Below are positions 36,430 through 48,315 of a stretch of DNA of 64,000 nt, one piece after another (position 1 is the stretch's first letter; every line of letters begins with the position of its first letter). Position numbers and translations under genes: made by a program. The notes under the pieces were generated by a model, which saw nothing but the letters and a program-made list of their open reading frames with translations, searched no databases and was not told where the DNA came from. Origin of the DNA: Fagopyrum homotropicum (lineage: Eukaryota; Streptophyta; Magnoliopsida; Caryophyllales; Polygonaceae); the NCBI GenBank assembly GCA_033239125.1, contig BSWB01000002.1:646001-710000 (forward strand), read 5' to 3'.

Positions 36430-36950
36430 TATAAAAGTTCAATTCTGCCTCCACCGGATAACTTCATCAAGATTAACACGGACGAAGTGGTTAGAAGAGT
36501 TGGGAAGACCACTGTGTCGTCAGGAACAATGTAGATGAATAAATCTAGGTTACGTTGTCAACCTGGGTATGTGTACCGTCTCCATGACGGAGCGATGGGG
36601 CATATACTACGGGTTGAAGATCGCTTGGGAAAGTGGTAATCGAAATGTGATTTGGAATCAGATTCACAACTCGCTATCAACTTTCTTGGTAAGAGGTTGC
36701 CTATATGACATCCTCTTGCAAGTCTGGCATCTAAATGCCAAGTCTACCTTAAAAGGGACTGGAATATCTAGACCCTTCATGCCTACCGCGAGACGAATAA
36801 TGCAACGGACTTTCTTGCCTCTCTTGCTTTCGTGTGACCCTCCCGAGGGTATAGTGAATCTTTTGCATTATGATGTAAGGGGTCGGGCTATCTCCCACGT
36901 GCGTACTATTTAACCTCTTTTTCATATATAATAAGCGCGACTAGATGCGT
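36430..36950 (+). pseudogene. RNase H-like (RVT_3) pseudogene
   Basis: The sequence reads PPPDNFIKINTDEVVRRVGK (first Asp in NTD), then LGMCTVSMTERWGIYYGLKI with the catalytic Glu position, ESGNRNVIWNQIHNSLS (normally VELDS), and later EGIVNLLHYDVRGRAIS. It covers the whole domain with a stop at about 36530 and changed active-site residues. It differs from the two remnants behind the NLR genes. Confidence 0.75.
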
Positions 36951-37109
36951 CGAAGACGTAAAAGTTCAATTATGAGGGTGAGTAATTATAACTTTCATAA
37001 CGAAGATGTATTATATTTAAGTTTGCATATTTGTTCATTGACCAAATGAATTAACATATGCATGCATAACTATATGAATAATTCATGGGCACAAGATATG
37101 AGATTTTAC

Positions 37110-38030
37110 ACGAGATTACTCACAAATGATCAAAATGATTTTCACACTGATGAATTTGGTATTGAACACGAGGATGATATGTATTAAATCAGAAGAAGAT
37201 GGCGAATCAGTTGAAGTTATGGAGACCGTTATCGACAAAGAGACAATGGTTAGAGAGACATCAACTATAACTCCTTGTTGGAATGTTGTTGTAGAGTATG
37301 ATCGCTCCTTGAAGAACTCGTGGAAAAACTAGAATGCAACATATCAATATGTAGAAGGGGCTGAATTTGCTTGTGGCCAACATTTCAATTCTTTGGATGA
37401 GTTGAGAAGACAACTCACAATCTATTTTGTTGCTAGAGGCAAAGAATATGCGGTCAAAGTTACAAAAGAAAAATATTATAATGTTATTTGCAAGCTACAT
37501 GAATCATGCAAATGTCCATGTATTTGTATTTTCAGTTGAGAGCTACTAAGGTTCATGAAAATCTTGATTTAGGGAGAATAAGTCGATATTCCGGACCTCA
37601 CATTCCTACTTGTGTTAGAAATGTTATGCATGTGGATAGTAGTAATGTGTCAGCTGCATTCATTTGTGGAGAAGTTATTTCTCTTATCCGTGCAGATAAT
37701 ACAATCAAACCACTTATCACCATTGCATTTATATCTGATAAGGATTAAGTGTAGGGATAATATAAAAAAGCATGAGATGCAACGTAACGAGCAATTTCAG
37801 CAATTAGTTGGGTTAAAATTACCCATCACCAGACACATATTTAGGGGTTGATTGAGGTTTGCCACAACTCACCCCATATTTTGATTGAAAAAAATGAACT
37901 ATGCAGATAAAATCATGTGTAGCACAATTGTTCAAATTTTCAAATGTTTGATGGAGGAAAGGGTGTTCAAATTGGTCCTGATTCCAAGCCTACTATTGTT
38001 TATTGGTTTAGAAATGCAATAGTCTCATGT
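37110..38030 (+). pseudogene. MULE transposase N-terminal fragment
   Basis: Frames with stops between them read HFNSLDELRRQLTIYFVA, RGKEYAVKVTKEKYYNVICK, then ATKVHENLDLGRISRYSGPH, CVRNVMHVDSSNVSAAFICG and, further on, VQIGPDSKPTIVYW. This is the order of the DBD_Tnp_Mut DNA-binding part and the start of the MULE transposase of plants. The catalytic DDE part and terminal repeats are not seen. Confidence 0.8.
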
Positions 38031-38470
38031 TAAAATTGCATCTTTTTATGCTACATTTTTTTTAATTTCTTAATTTTTAATAATTAGTGCAAAAATCTTA
38101 TACTCTCTTTTTAGGTTCTCATATTGAAGGTAATTTATTGAATCACTATATTAATATTTTTTAAAGATATGTTATAATTCATAATAAATAAACTTTATTT
38201 TAATTATGTTTTTTTTCCAATTAATTTTCTCCTTTATATAAATTTTTTAAAATAGCATAATGAATATACATATGTTATATATGATTTTTTTTTTAATGAT
38301 AATGACTTTGATTTGTAAAGTAATATACTAATTTATAGCTAATTTTAATATAGTAAAAATTGGACACTAGTTTTTCAACCCTAAATATGCAACGACGGAT
38401 TGGAAAAAATCGATTTTATTTGGATAAAGGTAAATTCATAGAAAGGGGAAAATAACATAACTAGGTTTTT
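38031..38470. other. AT-rich intergenic DNA
   Basis: No gene, RNA or element ends recognised. Confidence 0.55.
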
Positions 38471-38479
38471 TACGACCCA

Positions 38480-39745
38480 ATTATACTAAAGTAACAAAGT
38501 TTATGTACAAGTCTACGAGCTTGGGGTGTACGGCAAAAAACAATCATACACAAGATGTTCCAAATAGACATGCAATCCTCCAGGATATTAACTGCGTGAA
38601 GCCAAAAGTCATGAGAAAACATGTAAACCTGACACAACTCATGAGGCTCGTTCACATTCGGCAAAGTCATCAACAAATATAGACACTCACAAGCTGAACA
38701 AGTGCCCAAACTCAGGTCAATGGTCAATCCACATTTGGCAAAGCCATTAGCATCCTAGAGCCATGCTCAGTATGGAGCAGAATGCATCTCCGGTAAAGAC
38801 CAACTACTAGGATGCAATCCTCTCTATAGCTCTAGCTCGATCTCCAATGGAAAAAGCCTCATGCAACAAAGTGTAGATAGGGGTCCTGATCATCCTTACT
38901 AGAATATCTATCGGAATCCTGTTTTGGTCAAACACCAACGCATTCTTGGAATACCAAAGGTAGTAGAGCATGGCAAAAAATGCGTAGATCCTGGATCTAC
39001 TCGTCCAACTCCTACCATGTACGTTGTGAGTCAGCTAGTGTAATATCTCTATTCTGGTAGTAACATCGTTGGGACTCCAAAATCCGCTCCAACTTGCCTC
39101 CACAACTCTTGTGCATATGTGCATCCAAAGATCAAGTGGTCGTGCGACTCAATCTCACTCATACACCAACTAAAAGTAGGATCAATATCAAGAAAATGTA
39201 AGTTGTCTTTGGTAGATAACCAGTCAACGATGTGGTTAGTGCCAATCCACCTCCTCTCTATATGGTCTAATCATCTCATATGCTTCAGCGACTCGGACTC
39301 TCTCCTTGATAACAATGCTCAAGTAACTCCGTCAATGATGTGGTATATTTAGTGAATACGACCATCTCATCCCTAGTCCTAATGATGACCTTCACTAAAG
39401 GTGAGTCCCGACGAGTAACAAACCACTACTCTAGCTCTATGGTGTACATGTATTTATAGTGGATCCATCTGATCCATAAACTATCACACTAATCATGTAT
39501 GTGGTAGTAGTACTTGCACATGAATGCTACATGCCAAAACCTGAGATCTATTAGTCGTAAGCCTCTGTCCGTCTTTGGCAAACAAACGGTAGACCATGCA
39601 ATACGGGACCAACTCCACAAGATCAAGCTGCCTGCAAAGACTAGTAACTCTATCAAGCACCAATGATGGGACTAGGAGAAGAGAAAGGCAAAAACTCGTT
39701 TTACCTTGCAAATCCGCCCTGATCAACTATAGACAACCGGCGAAT
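38480..39745 (-). pseudogene. LINE-type reverse transcriptase remnant (RT tail and zf-RVT)
   Basis: On the minus strand 39493-39726 reads MIRADLQGKTSFCLSLLLVP and VLDRVTSLCRQLDLV, the conserved end of plant RT (R..L..I.AV..GI.SFWLS.F..P). Further along, 39100-39250 reads DWLSTKDNLHFLDIDPTFSW then CMSEIESHDHLIFGCTYAQE, the zinc-binding zf-RVT segment. Many stops and frameshifts are present. The front of the element is cut by the LTR at 39752. Confidence 0.75.
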
Positions 39746-39751
39746 GACAAG

Positions 39752-40545
39752 TGTGTAACACCCCAAATCCATAGGTTTCGGAGTGCTACGTGCCAGAACC
39801 TCACAATAGGTCTTGACTCTAGCCCGACAACAAGCTCACTGGATCTTACAACAAGACACAAATAAATATAAAACAAACCTTTATAAAATTGAAATATCAG
39901 ATATCGTAATATATATAAAACCCCACAATCGAGTAACAAAACAATATCATCGTATACATATAAATCCCAAAAACCCATAACATCCTAGATGTATGGAAGC
40001 CCTCGACTGATCACTCCTCCAGATAACTCTGCAGTCCTCCTATCTTGCAAAGCATCTACCACACGGTATAAACCGTTCGCTAACAACCTAAAAATTAGAA
40101 TAACAGTAATAGCACACACAACACATAATCACATTATACCACAAAGCATGCTCACATTCATAAACCGTTTATTATATATCTTCATCAAGTGATACTATTA
40201 CTAATTCAATCATGTGTGATACGAGGAGTATAACAAGTTCACCTCTGTCCCCTTTCACCACACTAGTTTAAAACTGGTGTCAATCATAACCTGATGGACT
40301 GGTCGTAGAGAACCTCCAGTTACCCCATTATGAGCTGGACAAGTTATTACCGTCCGATTATCATACACTTGGGCCAATTAACACATATGAACAAGTTATC
40401 ACCGCCGGATTATATACACTTCAGCATTGACATAAATAATGGGATAAAGACGTGAACATACTTATCTACAAATCCAAACATGGTGACAAATCTAATCAAC
40501 TGTAATTAAAAAAACATCACTTGATTAAAGTAATTTTACACCTTG
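39752..40545 (-). mobile_element. LTR-retrotransposon LTR (probably solo or truncated)
   Basis: One end is TGTAACACCCCAAATCC at 39752 (plus view), the standard LTR terminus of many plant Ty3/gypsy elements. In minus orientation the sequence aligns with 12640-13205. No coding region is attached. The other end, near 40500-40545 where L31 intron sequence begins, cannot be fixed and no target duplication was found. Confidence 0.6.
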
Positions 40546-41100
40546 ACATCAATCAAAGATAAGTGAACACCATCATAACAGCTGAGGCTATAATGTATAT
40601 TTGTTTTGTACCAGGCTATCATTGTATTACGAGGGGTGATCTAGCTTTGGAGATCTTTAGTATGACCATGTGGTCCATGTGCATGCAGAATTCACAAGTC
40701 AAACATGCATCTATAGTGAACTGTAGTTTACTGTAGAATGAACACAAAACGTTTTGTGGTTTTGCTGCATAAACCTTATAATTAGGGTTATCAATATGCT
40801 TTCGTGGATAAAAGAATACAACCCTAAATCTTGCTCGCTCGCTATTTTTCCTTGGCCTTCGGTCCATGAAGAGCTCGTCTCGCTCGATCCTTGTCCCATC
40901 GTATCAATACATCTAGATTTATTGTCTTATTATAATGGAATCATTATAGCAAACTTATATTAAACTTAATGTCAAACGTAGAAGAGCAAGATGTTATGTC
41001 AGAAGAAACATATAAATGGTTCAATAGGTTATTGCAAATGAAGCATACCTCAAATGAAAATAGTGTTAAATTCAGTCTAAATTGTGTGGGATTGATGCAT
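40545..41100 (-). other. Third copy of RPL31 intron sequence, without exon
   Basis: The strings atcaaagataagtgaacacc, then ttgttttgtac-aggctatc, then tatagtgaactgtagtttac, and later gcaagatgtt and taggttattgcaaatgaagc align with 35920-36340 and 63040-63475, but with extra sequence (40741-40955) inside. The L31 coding exon that should lie at its left is missing; the LTR takes its place. Confidence 0.7.
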
Positions 41101-41227
41101 ATGCTATTATGCCTGGCCTGGAGTTGAGTTGTTTGGAGTAATTTTTTTTTTTAATTTTTATTTTAACGATGAACGATTGACGGTTACGGACTCAAATAGG
41201 ATTTTGTGTAAAAAAATCGTACAATTT

Positions 41228-41802
41228 ATAAGGTTTTTATTTAAACCTTTTTTACTTTCCTTTCTTACCTTTCAATTAATTGTTTGTAGAATTAAAAAAT
41301 AATTTTAAATTAATAAAGTCGAATTTGTATAAGTCATATAGAAATGGTCTAATTAGACCAATATTCTCTTTAATTTTTCCGACCACGGGCCGAATTTGTG
41401 TAATATCTTATACATATATTTAACGTTATTCAAATCTGAAATTTCGAACTATGTCCAATATATCCTCTCATCTGCCTTGATATTAATTGAACTAGTTGAA
41501 TCTCTATAGACTTTATTCAACAAGTATTAATATATAATCATTCAATGCGTTTTGTTGTGTTATTCATGCTTGTTGACGGTGTATTTTCCACGAATGAAAA
41601 TCGATGACTGAAAATATACGACACGATATACACGATTCAAAGGCGCACGATCAGATGTACACATCAAGGCCACCTGCAAGGACATGTGTCGCTAATCCAA
41701 AGCGTCTTATTAATCAATTTAACAATTTTAGAGGTTTTCACTCTTGATTATAAATATATAAAGATGATGATATAATGATGACTCGGATTATCATTATCAA
41801 TT
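41228..41802. repeat. D unit, copy 1 of a tandem NLR-upstream array
   Basis: A segment of about 560 bp holds gaatttgtgtaatatctta, tttaacgttattcaaatctg, gactgaaaatatacgacacg, gtgtcgctaatccaaagcgt and ends gatgatgatataatgatgac-tcgg. It recurs at 45015-45690 and 46483-47190. In each case it is followed by the start of an NLR-upstream (U) unit. Confidence 0.75.
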
Positions 41803-42904
41803 GGGTGAATTGACATTTAAGGCCTTTTACACTATATAGTTGAAATTTAGGTCCTACCAATTACAAATTGAGAAATAGGGCTTCTAGTTTACTAGACTAA
41901 TTCATAAATAAGACAAAAAGTTGACAAAAGTGATGACTAATGAGTGATGATTGATGTGAGTGCTGATTGTGACACTTTTGATAGACATTTGGAGGGTATT
42001 TTTGGGGCAAAAAAAATGCAGTCCCCCGCTTACCCAAAAATTCGCTTGCCCAAATAATGTCACAATCATACCCAAAAATAAATTTGTCAAATTACATAAA
42101 CATACTCGAAAATAACATACCCAATAAATCAAATATCAAAATAAAACAATATTCATCAATTGAATAATATTTTATATTTATATCCAATTTAAACATCACT
42201 TAATACAACATCCATACCCAATTTAAATTTGTCATACCTAAAATTTTCAAAACTCAATATTGTACACAAACGTCAATATCAAATGACATTTGGTCATTAC
42301 CCAAAAATTCGTTTGAAATTTGATCATTATAACACATGTTCGGTAACTATAAAACATACCCACGATATCACTTTAAATATACTTGATAATAAAAAATATA
42401 TTACAAATCCAATACACGTATAAAAGCATACCCAATTTGAATTTGTCATAACCAAAATTTATACAAATCGATATTGTACACAAACATTAATATCAAATGA
42501 CATTTGGTCCTTGTAACACATTTTGGATAACCATAAAACATACCCAAAAATATCACTTTAAGCATACTCAACAATAAAAAACATATTACAAAAACAATAA
42601 ACATATACCCAATAATGAGAAAAATACTACAATTCATATTTGGGTAACGAAAACAATGTCACCCAAAAAAAATAAACATTCATGGATTTGAAAATTTCAT
42701 CAAACTAGCTACATTAATCAAAAATAAAAGGTAAACATGAAAAAAAGATACTTAAACAAAAAGTAAACATCTAATCACCATCGTTTCAATTAAAAAAATT
42801 ATTGCCCCTATTTTCTAGTTTTCATACCTACTTTTTCTTTCTTTTATATAGAGGCTTAGTTTACAAAAGATAACTTTAAGGAGTCCTATTTCCCTAATTA
42901 ATTC
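41803..42904. mobile_element. MULE-like insertion, 1.1 kb, 9-bp target duplication
   Basis: The direct repeat ttatcaatt (41794-41802 and 42905-42913) borders the insertion. Removing the element and one repeat gives cattatcaattcaccaataatgg, which matches the uninterrupted paralogues cattaccaattcgccactag (45590 and 47110). The two ends share an inverted stretch (gagaaatagggctt versus gggaaataggactc), offset from the tips. Inside is a two-copy tandem repeat (about 42217-42429 and 42430-42605) rich in catacccaa. No transposase frame. Confidence 0.7.
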
Positions 42905-42913
42905 TTATCAATT

Positions 42914-43985
42914 CACCAATAATGGATCATAACATTAACAATTCACCGTAAAAAACGTAACCATGTAGAACATAAAGAATTCACCACTATGGTGACTTTT
43001 GGGTCAACAAACCACGTGATGTTTGTTAAGTGCTCACTCCATCGTCGTTCTTTCCTTTTTTACAATATATTAGTCGTTTTTTTAATGCATTAAAGATAAT
43101 TAATGCAGTTCTTAGCAATTGAATCAAGTCTTAGTACGGAATCTACGATCCGAATGAGCGCTGTAGGTATACAGTCTTCCTAAGGAGTCTTCATGTTTTC
43201 TCTCTGATGGGAGGATAAAGTTTATATAATGACCTAATAGAAGCTTATTGGGCCAAAGTCTGGTATTCACCCATTAAGCTCATATTGCTTAGTTAAAGTC
43301 TACGAACTTTACTCGATTGAATCACTTTTATTAGCCCGATAATATATTTAGTTATATAATATAATTGATTATTATAATATGTAAGCCCACTATGGATAAT
43401 AAGATTAATAAAATCTTACAGTTCTTAACATGATACATAATGTTGGCATGAGCCTATTTCAAGTTTATAAGATGAAATCGGTAAAGAGCGAATCACTTGA
43501 CACCTGATCCGACAATATTTATATGATTAACGATGACGCGGAATACCACAACAAATTCACCACTTGAATCACCTTTGGGTCTCAATAGTTTGAATCATAA
43601 TTTGATAATTTAAAGTTTGGCTTCCTGCAATTTCTTCGAAGCTGCTTTCATGGTATCATATTAGGTATGGGTTTAGTGAAAAAATAATCAATCAGACTAA
43701 AGTATTAATAGTTAAGGATTGAAAAATAAGTCCCCATCCATAATGCATAGTTAGAGAGAGGCCAAAATATAAGTTTAATGGCTTAATGCTTAATTAGCCC
43801 CACTGGGGTAACTTTTGCATGCTATAAAGCTAATTACTTTACCATAAACAATTTACCACTAGGTAAGTTTTGGATCCCAAAGTTATATTGAGATTATCAA
43901 AAGGTTCACCACTATAAAGCAATACGCGTGTTGTCGTAAAGTGATTTAATGCACATTACGAAACTTTTTCGAAATAATTAGGAGT
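42914..43985. repeat. U unit: orphan NLR-upstream sequence, copy 1
   Basis: This aligns with the upstream region of both NLR genes: gcatgagcctatttcaagtt, gattaacgatgacgcg, caatttcttcgaagctgctt, ggattgaaaaataagtc, attgagattatca and cattacg. Homology stops at about 43970, just before the TATA box, and no NLR coding sequence follows. A 304-bp insertion (43115-43418) interrupts it. Confidence 0.8.
43115..43418. mobile_element. 304-bp insertion with a 9-bp direct repeat
   Basis: The repeat cagttctta flanks the insertion (43106-43114 and 43419-43427). The corresponding spot in the other U units is continuous. The ends (gcaattgaatcaag and taataaaatctta) do not form an inverted repeat, so the element class is unclear. 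Confidence 0.5.
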
Positions 43986-45014
43986 GAGTATTATTAATTA
44001 TGAAAGTATATTAAATTAATAATTATTTTTTTTTCATAAAAATTAAATAAGTCTATTTTATCTTAATAGATAAACAATTGCTCATTGTTTTTTCATTAAT
44101 TCATTAACTGTCTACTTACCCTTTTTCTCTTTCTGGTATGGTCAACTATTACAATCTGCAAAATACATTTCGTAGTAACATTACACTACTACACTCTAGA
44201 TTTGGGCTTAAAGAGGATGATTGCAAGGACATGATATGTTTATACATTTTACATTCTAGATGCCAATCAACTAGATCAAACAGTCTTAATAGTAGCAACC
44301 AAATCATCAATTTTGGTCCCGATTACTTCCTTCACACTAAAGTTACCTTCAAAATCCCGATTACTTCCTTGTGTTTCAGGATTTTGAAGGTAGGAACCAC
44401 CCAAATGCCTAGCTCCTTCGCCAACAGCTAAAACATGAAACGAATGTCACATAATTGATTTGATCCGCGGTTTTCTCTATTAATTGCATAAAACCAAAAG
44501 AAGAGGGAAGTTCATCATTAGCAAACCTTATTATCTTGATTACAATCGAACTTTAGGAAGATGCAATCGAGATATTTCTCTGATAGTTCTTGGAATTTTG
44601 GAGCTATTATCTTGTGTAGACGGAGAGTGGCGGCAAAACTACAGAGGAATTAAGGGAAGAAGAAGACGAGGAGGCTTTGATTGAAGCAAATGTAGATTTG
44701 AGAAGCTCAATCTCAAGGTCGAAGCCACAGGTGGTTGTAGTGGTGGCGGCTCAGGCTAGATAACAAGAACTCATGCTGGTGGAGAAGTGCTCACCGAGAG
44801 TTGCATCAAAGGAGGTTGGGTGTGAGGTGAAAAGAAGGTTGCAGAAATGAACGGGAGCGGCTCTCAACTTTCTTCAGATCTAGGGTTTCGAAGAAGAGAA
44901 GGGGAAGATGAAGAGGCAAGCGTGTTTTGAACGGTAAAAAAAGGGTACATTTACTTAATAGAAAAATGGTACGGGTCTACTTACTCTACCAAAAACTGAA
45001 AAAGGCATACTTAC
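43986..45014. other. Inserted block of unknown type
   Basis: This sequence separates U copy 1 from D copy 2 and has no match in the other D-U junctions. 44138-44431 is open but unrecognised and contains a small inverted repeat (ccttcaaaatcc / ggattttgaagg, 44350-44393). 44640-44930 reads like a gene 5' end with GAAGA-rich sequence and gatctagggtttcgaagaag. It may be a gene fragment carried by a transposon ending in aaattcaccc near 45007. Confidence 0.35.
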
Positions 45015-45960
45015 CAAATTCACCCTTACTACTTCCGATTCACCGGCTGAATTTGTATAATATCTTATATATATTTAACGTTATTCAGATATGATATTCA
45101 ACAAGTAATATATAATCGTTCAATTCGCTTTGTTTTTTGTTCATACTTGTTCACGGTATATTTTGCACGAATGAACAATGATGACTGAAAATATATGACA
45201 CGATATACATGAGTCAAAGGCGCACGATCGGACGTACAAATCTGGCCACGTGCAAGGACACGTGTCGCTAATCCAAAGCGTCTTATTAATCAATTCAACA
45301 ATTTTATAGGTTTTCACTTTTCACTCTTTATTAAGAAACGTTCCCACGCGAACATATTCGTTTGCTTTCGAGGTTTTGAAGCCCTTGAGTCCAAATATAT
45401 AAGGCCATTATCACTAACTAGATCTTTTATCAATATTGTGTTATTTAGTAGATTCATATCATAAGCTCGTTTAATAAATATATCCCTATTAGAGTAATAG
45501 TGGTAAGTCAATTAGAGTGGTAAAAAATAACTACTTCCCAAACTCTTTCAATATATAAAGATGATGATATAACGATGACTCGGAATACCATTACCAATTC
45601 GCCACTAGAATGACCTTTGGGCCCCAAATAGATGGAACTTTGATTTGAAAATTTACATAAACAAATAATCAATAAAGACTGCAACGTATGTACATGTTTT
45701 ATTTTGTGTTTGCATGTACATATGTTGCCGTCTCTAATGATTATGTACATATTTTATATTTCTTTTACAATATTGTGTTATTTAGTAAATTAATAATTGG
45801 GAGTGAGTATTATTAATTATAAGGTATCAAAGCTAATCAAATACTAATCCAACTAGTTCAAGTTACAATGATTGATTACAAAAAGTTTGATGAATAAGGA
45901 TATACATATGAGCTAAATTTGTTTCTATTTTGTTTCCGTTTTTGGAGATAAAATCAAACG
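45015..45960. repeat. D unit, copy 2, and adjoining spacer
   Basis: 45015-45660 matches D copies 1 and 3 (tttaacgttattcagat, gtgtcgctaatccaaagcgt, gatgatgatataacgatgac, aattcgccactagaatgacc). 45683-45760 is a short piece in inverted orientation of the sequence at 47795-47850 inside the large hAT candidate. The rest is AT-rich. Confidence 0.7.
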
Positions 45961-46482
45961 GGCCCTTAAAGTTTCAATGTAACACTAATGGATCATCATA
46001 ACATAAACAATTCACCGTAAAAAAAACGATAACGCTGTATAACATAAAGAATTCACCACTAGGGTGACTTTTTGGTCCCAAGTAGTTTGAATCATAATTT
46101 GATAATCTAAAGTTTGGCTTCTGCAATTTCTTCGAAGCTGCTTTCATTGTATTATATGAGGTATGGGTTTAGGGTAAAATAATCAACCCGACTAAAATAT
46201 TAGTAGTTTCACAAAACACAAGACGATTGATTCAAGATCGAGAACGCATGATGTGTTCTCGTGGAGGATTGAAAAATAAGTCTCCATCGATAATGCAAAG
46301 CTAAAGAGAGCCAAAATATAAGTTTAATGGCTTAATTAACGCTAAATTAGTCCCACTGGGGTAACTTTCGTCTGATGTAAACCTAATCATTTTTCCGACG
46401 CGGCGTACTATAAACAATTTCAAAAGCGATACGCGTGCCGTTTGGGATTCAAAGTAATATTGAGATTATCATTTGGTAATAA
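45961..46482. repeat. U unit: orphan NLR-upstream sequence, copy 2
   Basis: From aatggatcatcataacataa to attgagattatcatttgg this tracks the NLR promoters closely, including acacaagacgattgattcaa and gacgcggcgtac. It stops at about 46482, roughly 100 bp before the position of the TATA box, and passes directly into D copy 3. Confidence 0.8.
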
Positions 46483-47295
46483 ATTTATAGGGTTTTTATT
46501 TTAAACTCTCTCAATTTCATATTCTACCTCTTCAATTAATTGTGTTTAAAATTAAAAAAATAATCTTAAGTTTAAATAGAATAGTTTGTATAGCTATACA
46601 AAAAAAACCTTATTAGACCAATTATCTTTTTATTTTTTCCGATCCACCGGTCGAATTTGTATAATACCTAGTATATATTTAACGTTATTCAGATCTGAAA
46701 TTTCGAACTATGTCCAATAGAGCCTCTCTTCCACCCTATTACTAATTGGACTAGTTGAATCTCTATAAACTTTATTCAACAAGTAATATATAATCGTTCC
46801 ATGCGCTTTGTTGTGTAGTTCAGACTTGTTCACGGTGTATTTTGCACGAATGAACAATGATGACTGAAAATATACGACACGATATACACGGGTCAAAGGT
46901 CACGATTGGACGTACAAATCAAGTCCACGTGTAAGGACATGTGTCGCTAATCCAAAACGTCTTATTATGTAATTCAATGATTTTAAAGGTTTTCACTCTT
47001 TACTGTAAGAAACATTCCCACGCGAACATATTCGTTCGGATTTGTTTTCGATGTTTTTAAGCCCATGAGTACAAATATATAAAGATGATGATATAACGAT
47101 GACTCGGTATACCATTAGGCAATTCGCCACTAGAATGACCTTTGGGTCCCAATCGTTGGAAATTTGATTTGAAAATTTAAAGTTTCACGTACCACTAATG
47201 GATCATAACATAAACTATTCACCTTCAAAAACAATAAAGCTGTATAACATAAAGAATTCACCACTAGGGTGACTTTTGGTTTGTAAAGTGCCTAC
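46483..47295. repeat. D unit, copy 3, and start of U unit copy 3
   Basis: D sequence runs to about 47190, followed by the first ~110 bp of a U unit (ccactaatggatcataacat, gaattcaccactagggtgac). That U unit is cut by the hAT candidate starting at 47296. Confidence 0.75.
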
Positions 47296-48315
47296 TAGGG
47301 ATGAGCAGATTGCGGTTCAAACCGCAACCGAACCACAATTAATCGGTTCGATTTGCGATTCATAAGTTTTTGTTTGGATAAAATGGGGAAGTAGGTATGT
47401 TTCAACCATGAGCATATAGAAGGGCCCTAAGTTAATAATGGATACAAAATAGGCCACTCTAGATTATATAAATTTTTTTATTAAGATAAAAAGAGGAGAA
47501 ATTAGAATATTTTCTCTCTCTCCATTTATTAAGCAACTAATTATTACAAAACGGGAAAGTAAATATCTTTCTCTCTCCATTTATTAAGTGAATCAAAATA
47601 TCTCCATTTATTGAAAAAATCAAAGTATTTTCCGGAATATTCGTCCTTTCCAATTTGCGTTCATCCATGGCGACGGATATTGAATCAATCCTTATAAGTT
47701 TTCTGCAACAACATATACACATAGTCGCAAATACTGCAAACATATGTACATATATAGTTAGTTAGTAACATTTTCGCAACAAAATATGTACATTATCATT
47801 AGAGACTACAACATATTTACATGCAAACACAAAATTGTGCATATTCTAATCGACGTCATGTTAGATGTACACACAAAATATGTCTGTGTATCATCAAATC
47901 CCTATCCAAATGTACACAAACTACATATTTGGTACATATATAGTTAGTTAGTAATATTTTCGCAGCAACATATGTACATAATCAATAACATATGTACATA
48001 ATCAGTCTTTAACTTATACCTGTTGAAGATGACCGTTGAATACTCGATTGAACTTCATCATTCTCAACTGAATTTTGCCGATCAATCCTCAATTCCCGTC
48101 ACAAAAGCCCTACAAATCGGACTCCCCAAACAGATTGCGCAGATTGCGCCGATTGAACTTCATCATTCTCAACTGAATCTTTTTTTTTTTTTTTTTTTTT
48201 TTTGAAATGTTAATTTGTATTGAAGGAGAAGAATTTACAGTACAAAGGGAATGCAAGAAACAAGGATCAAAAGATCAGAAACAAACAGCATACATAAGAG
48301 CCATGGAGAGAGGGG

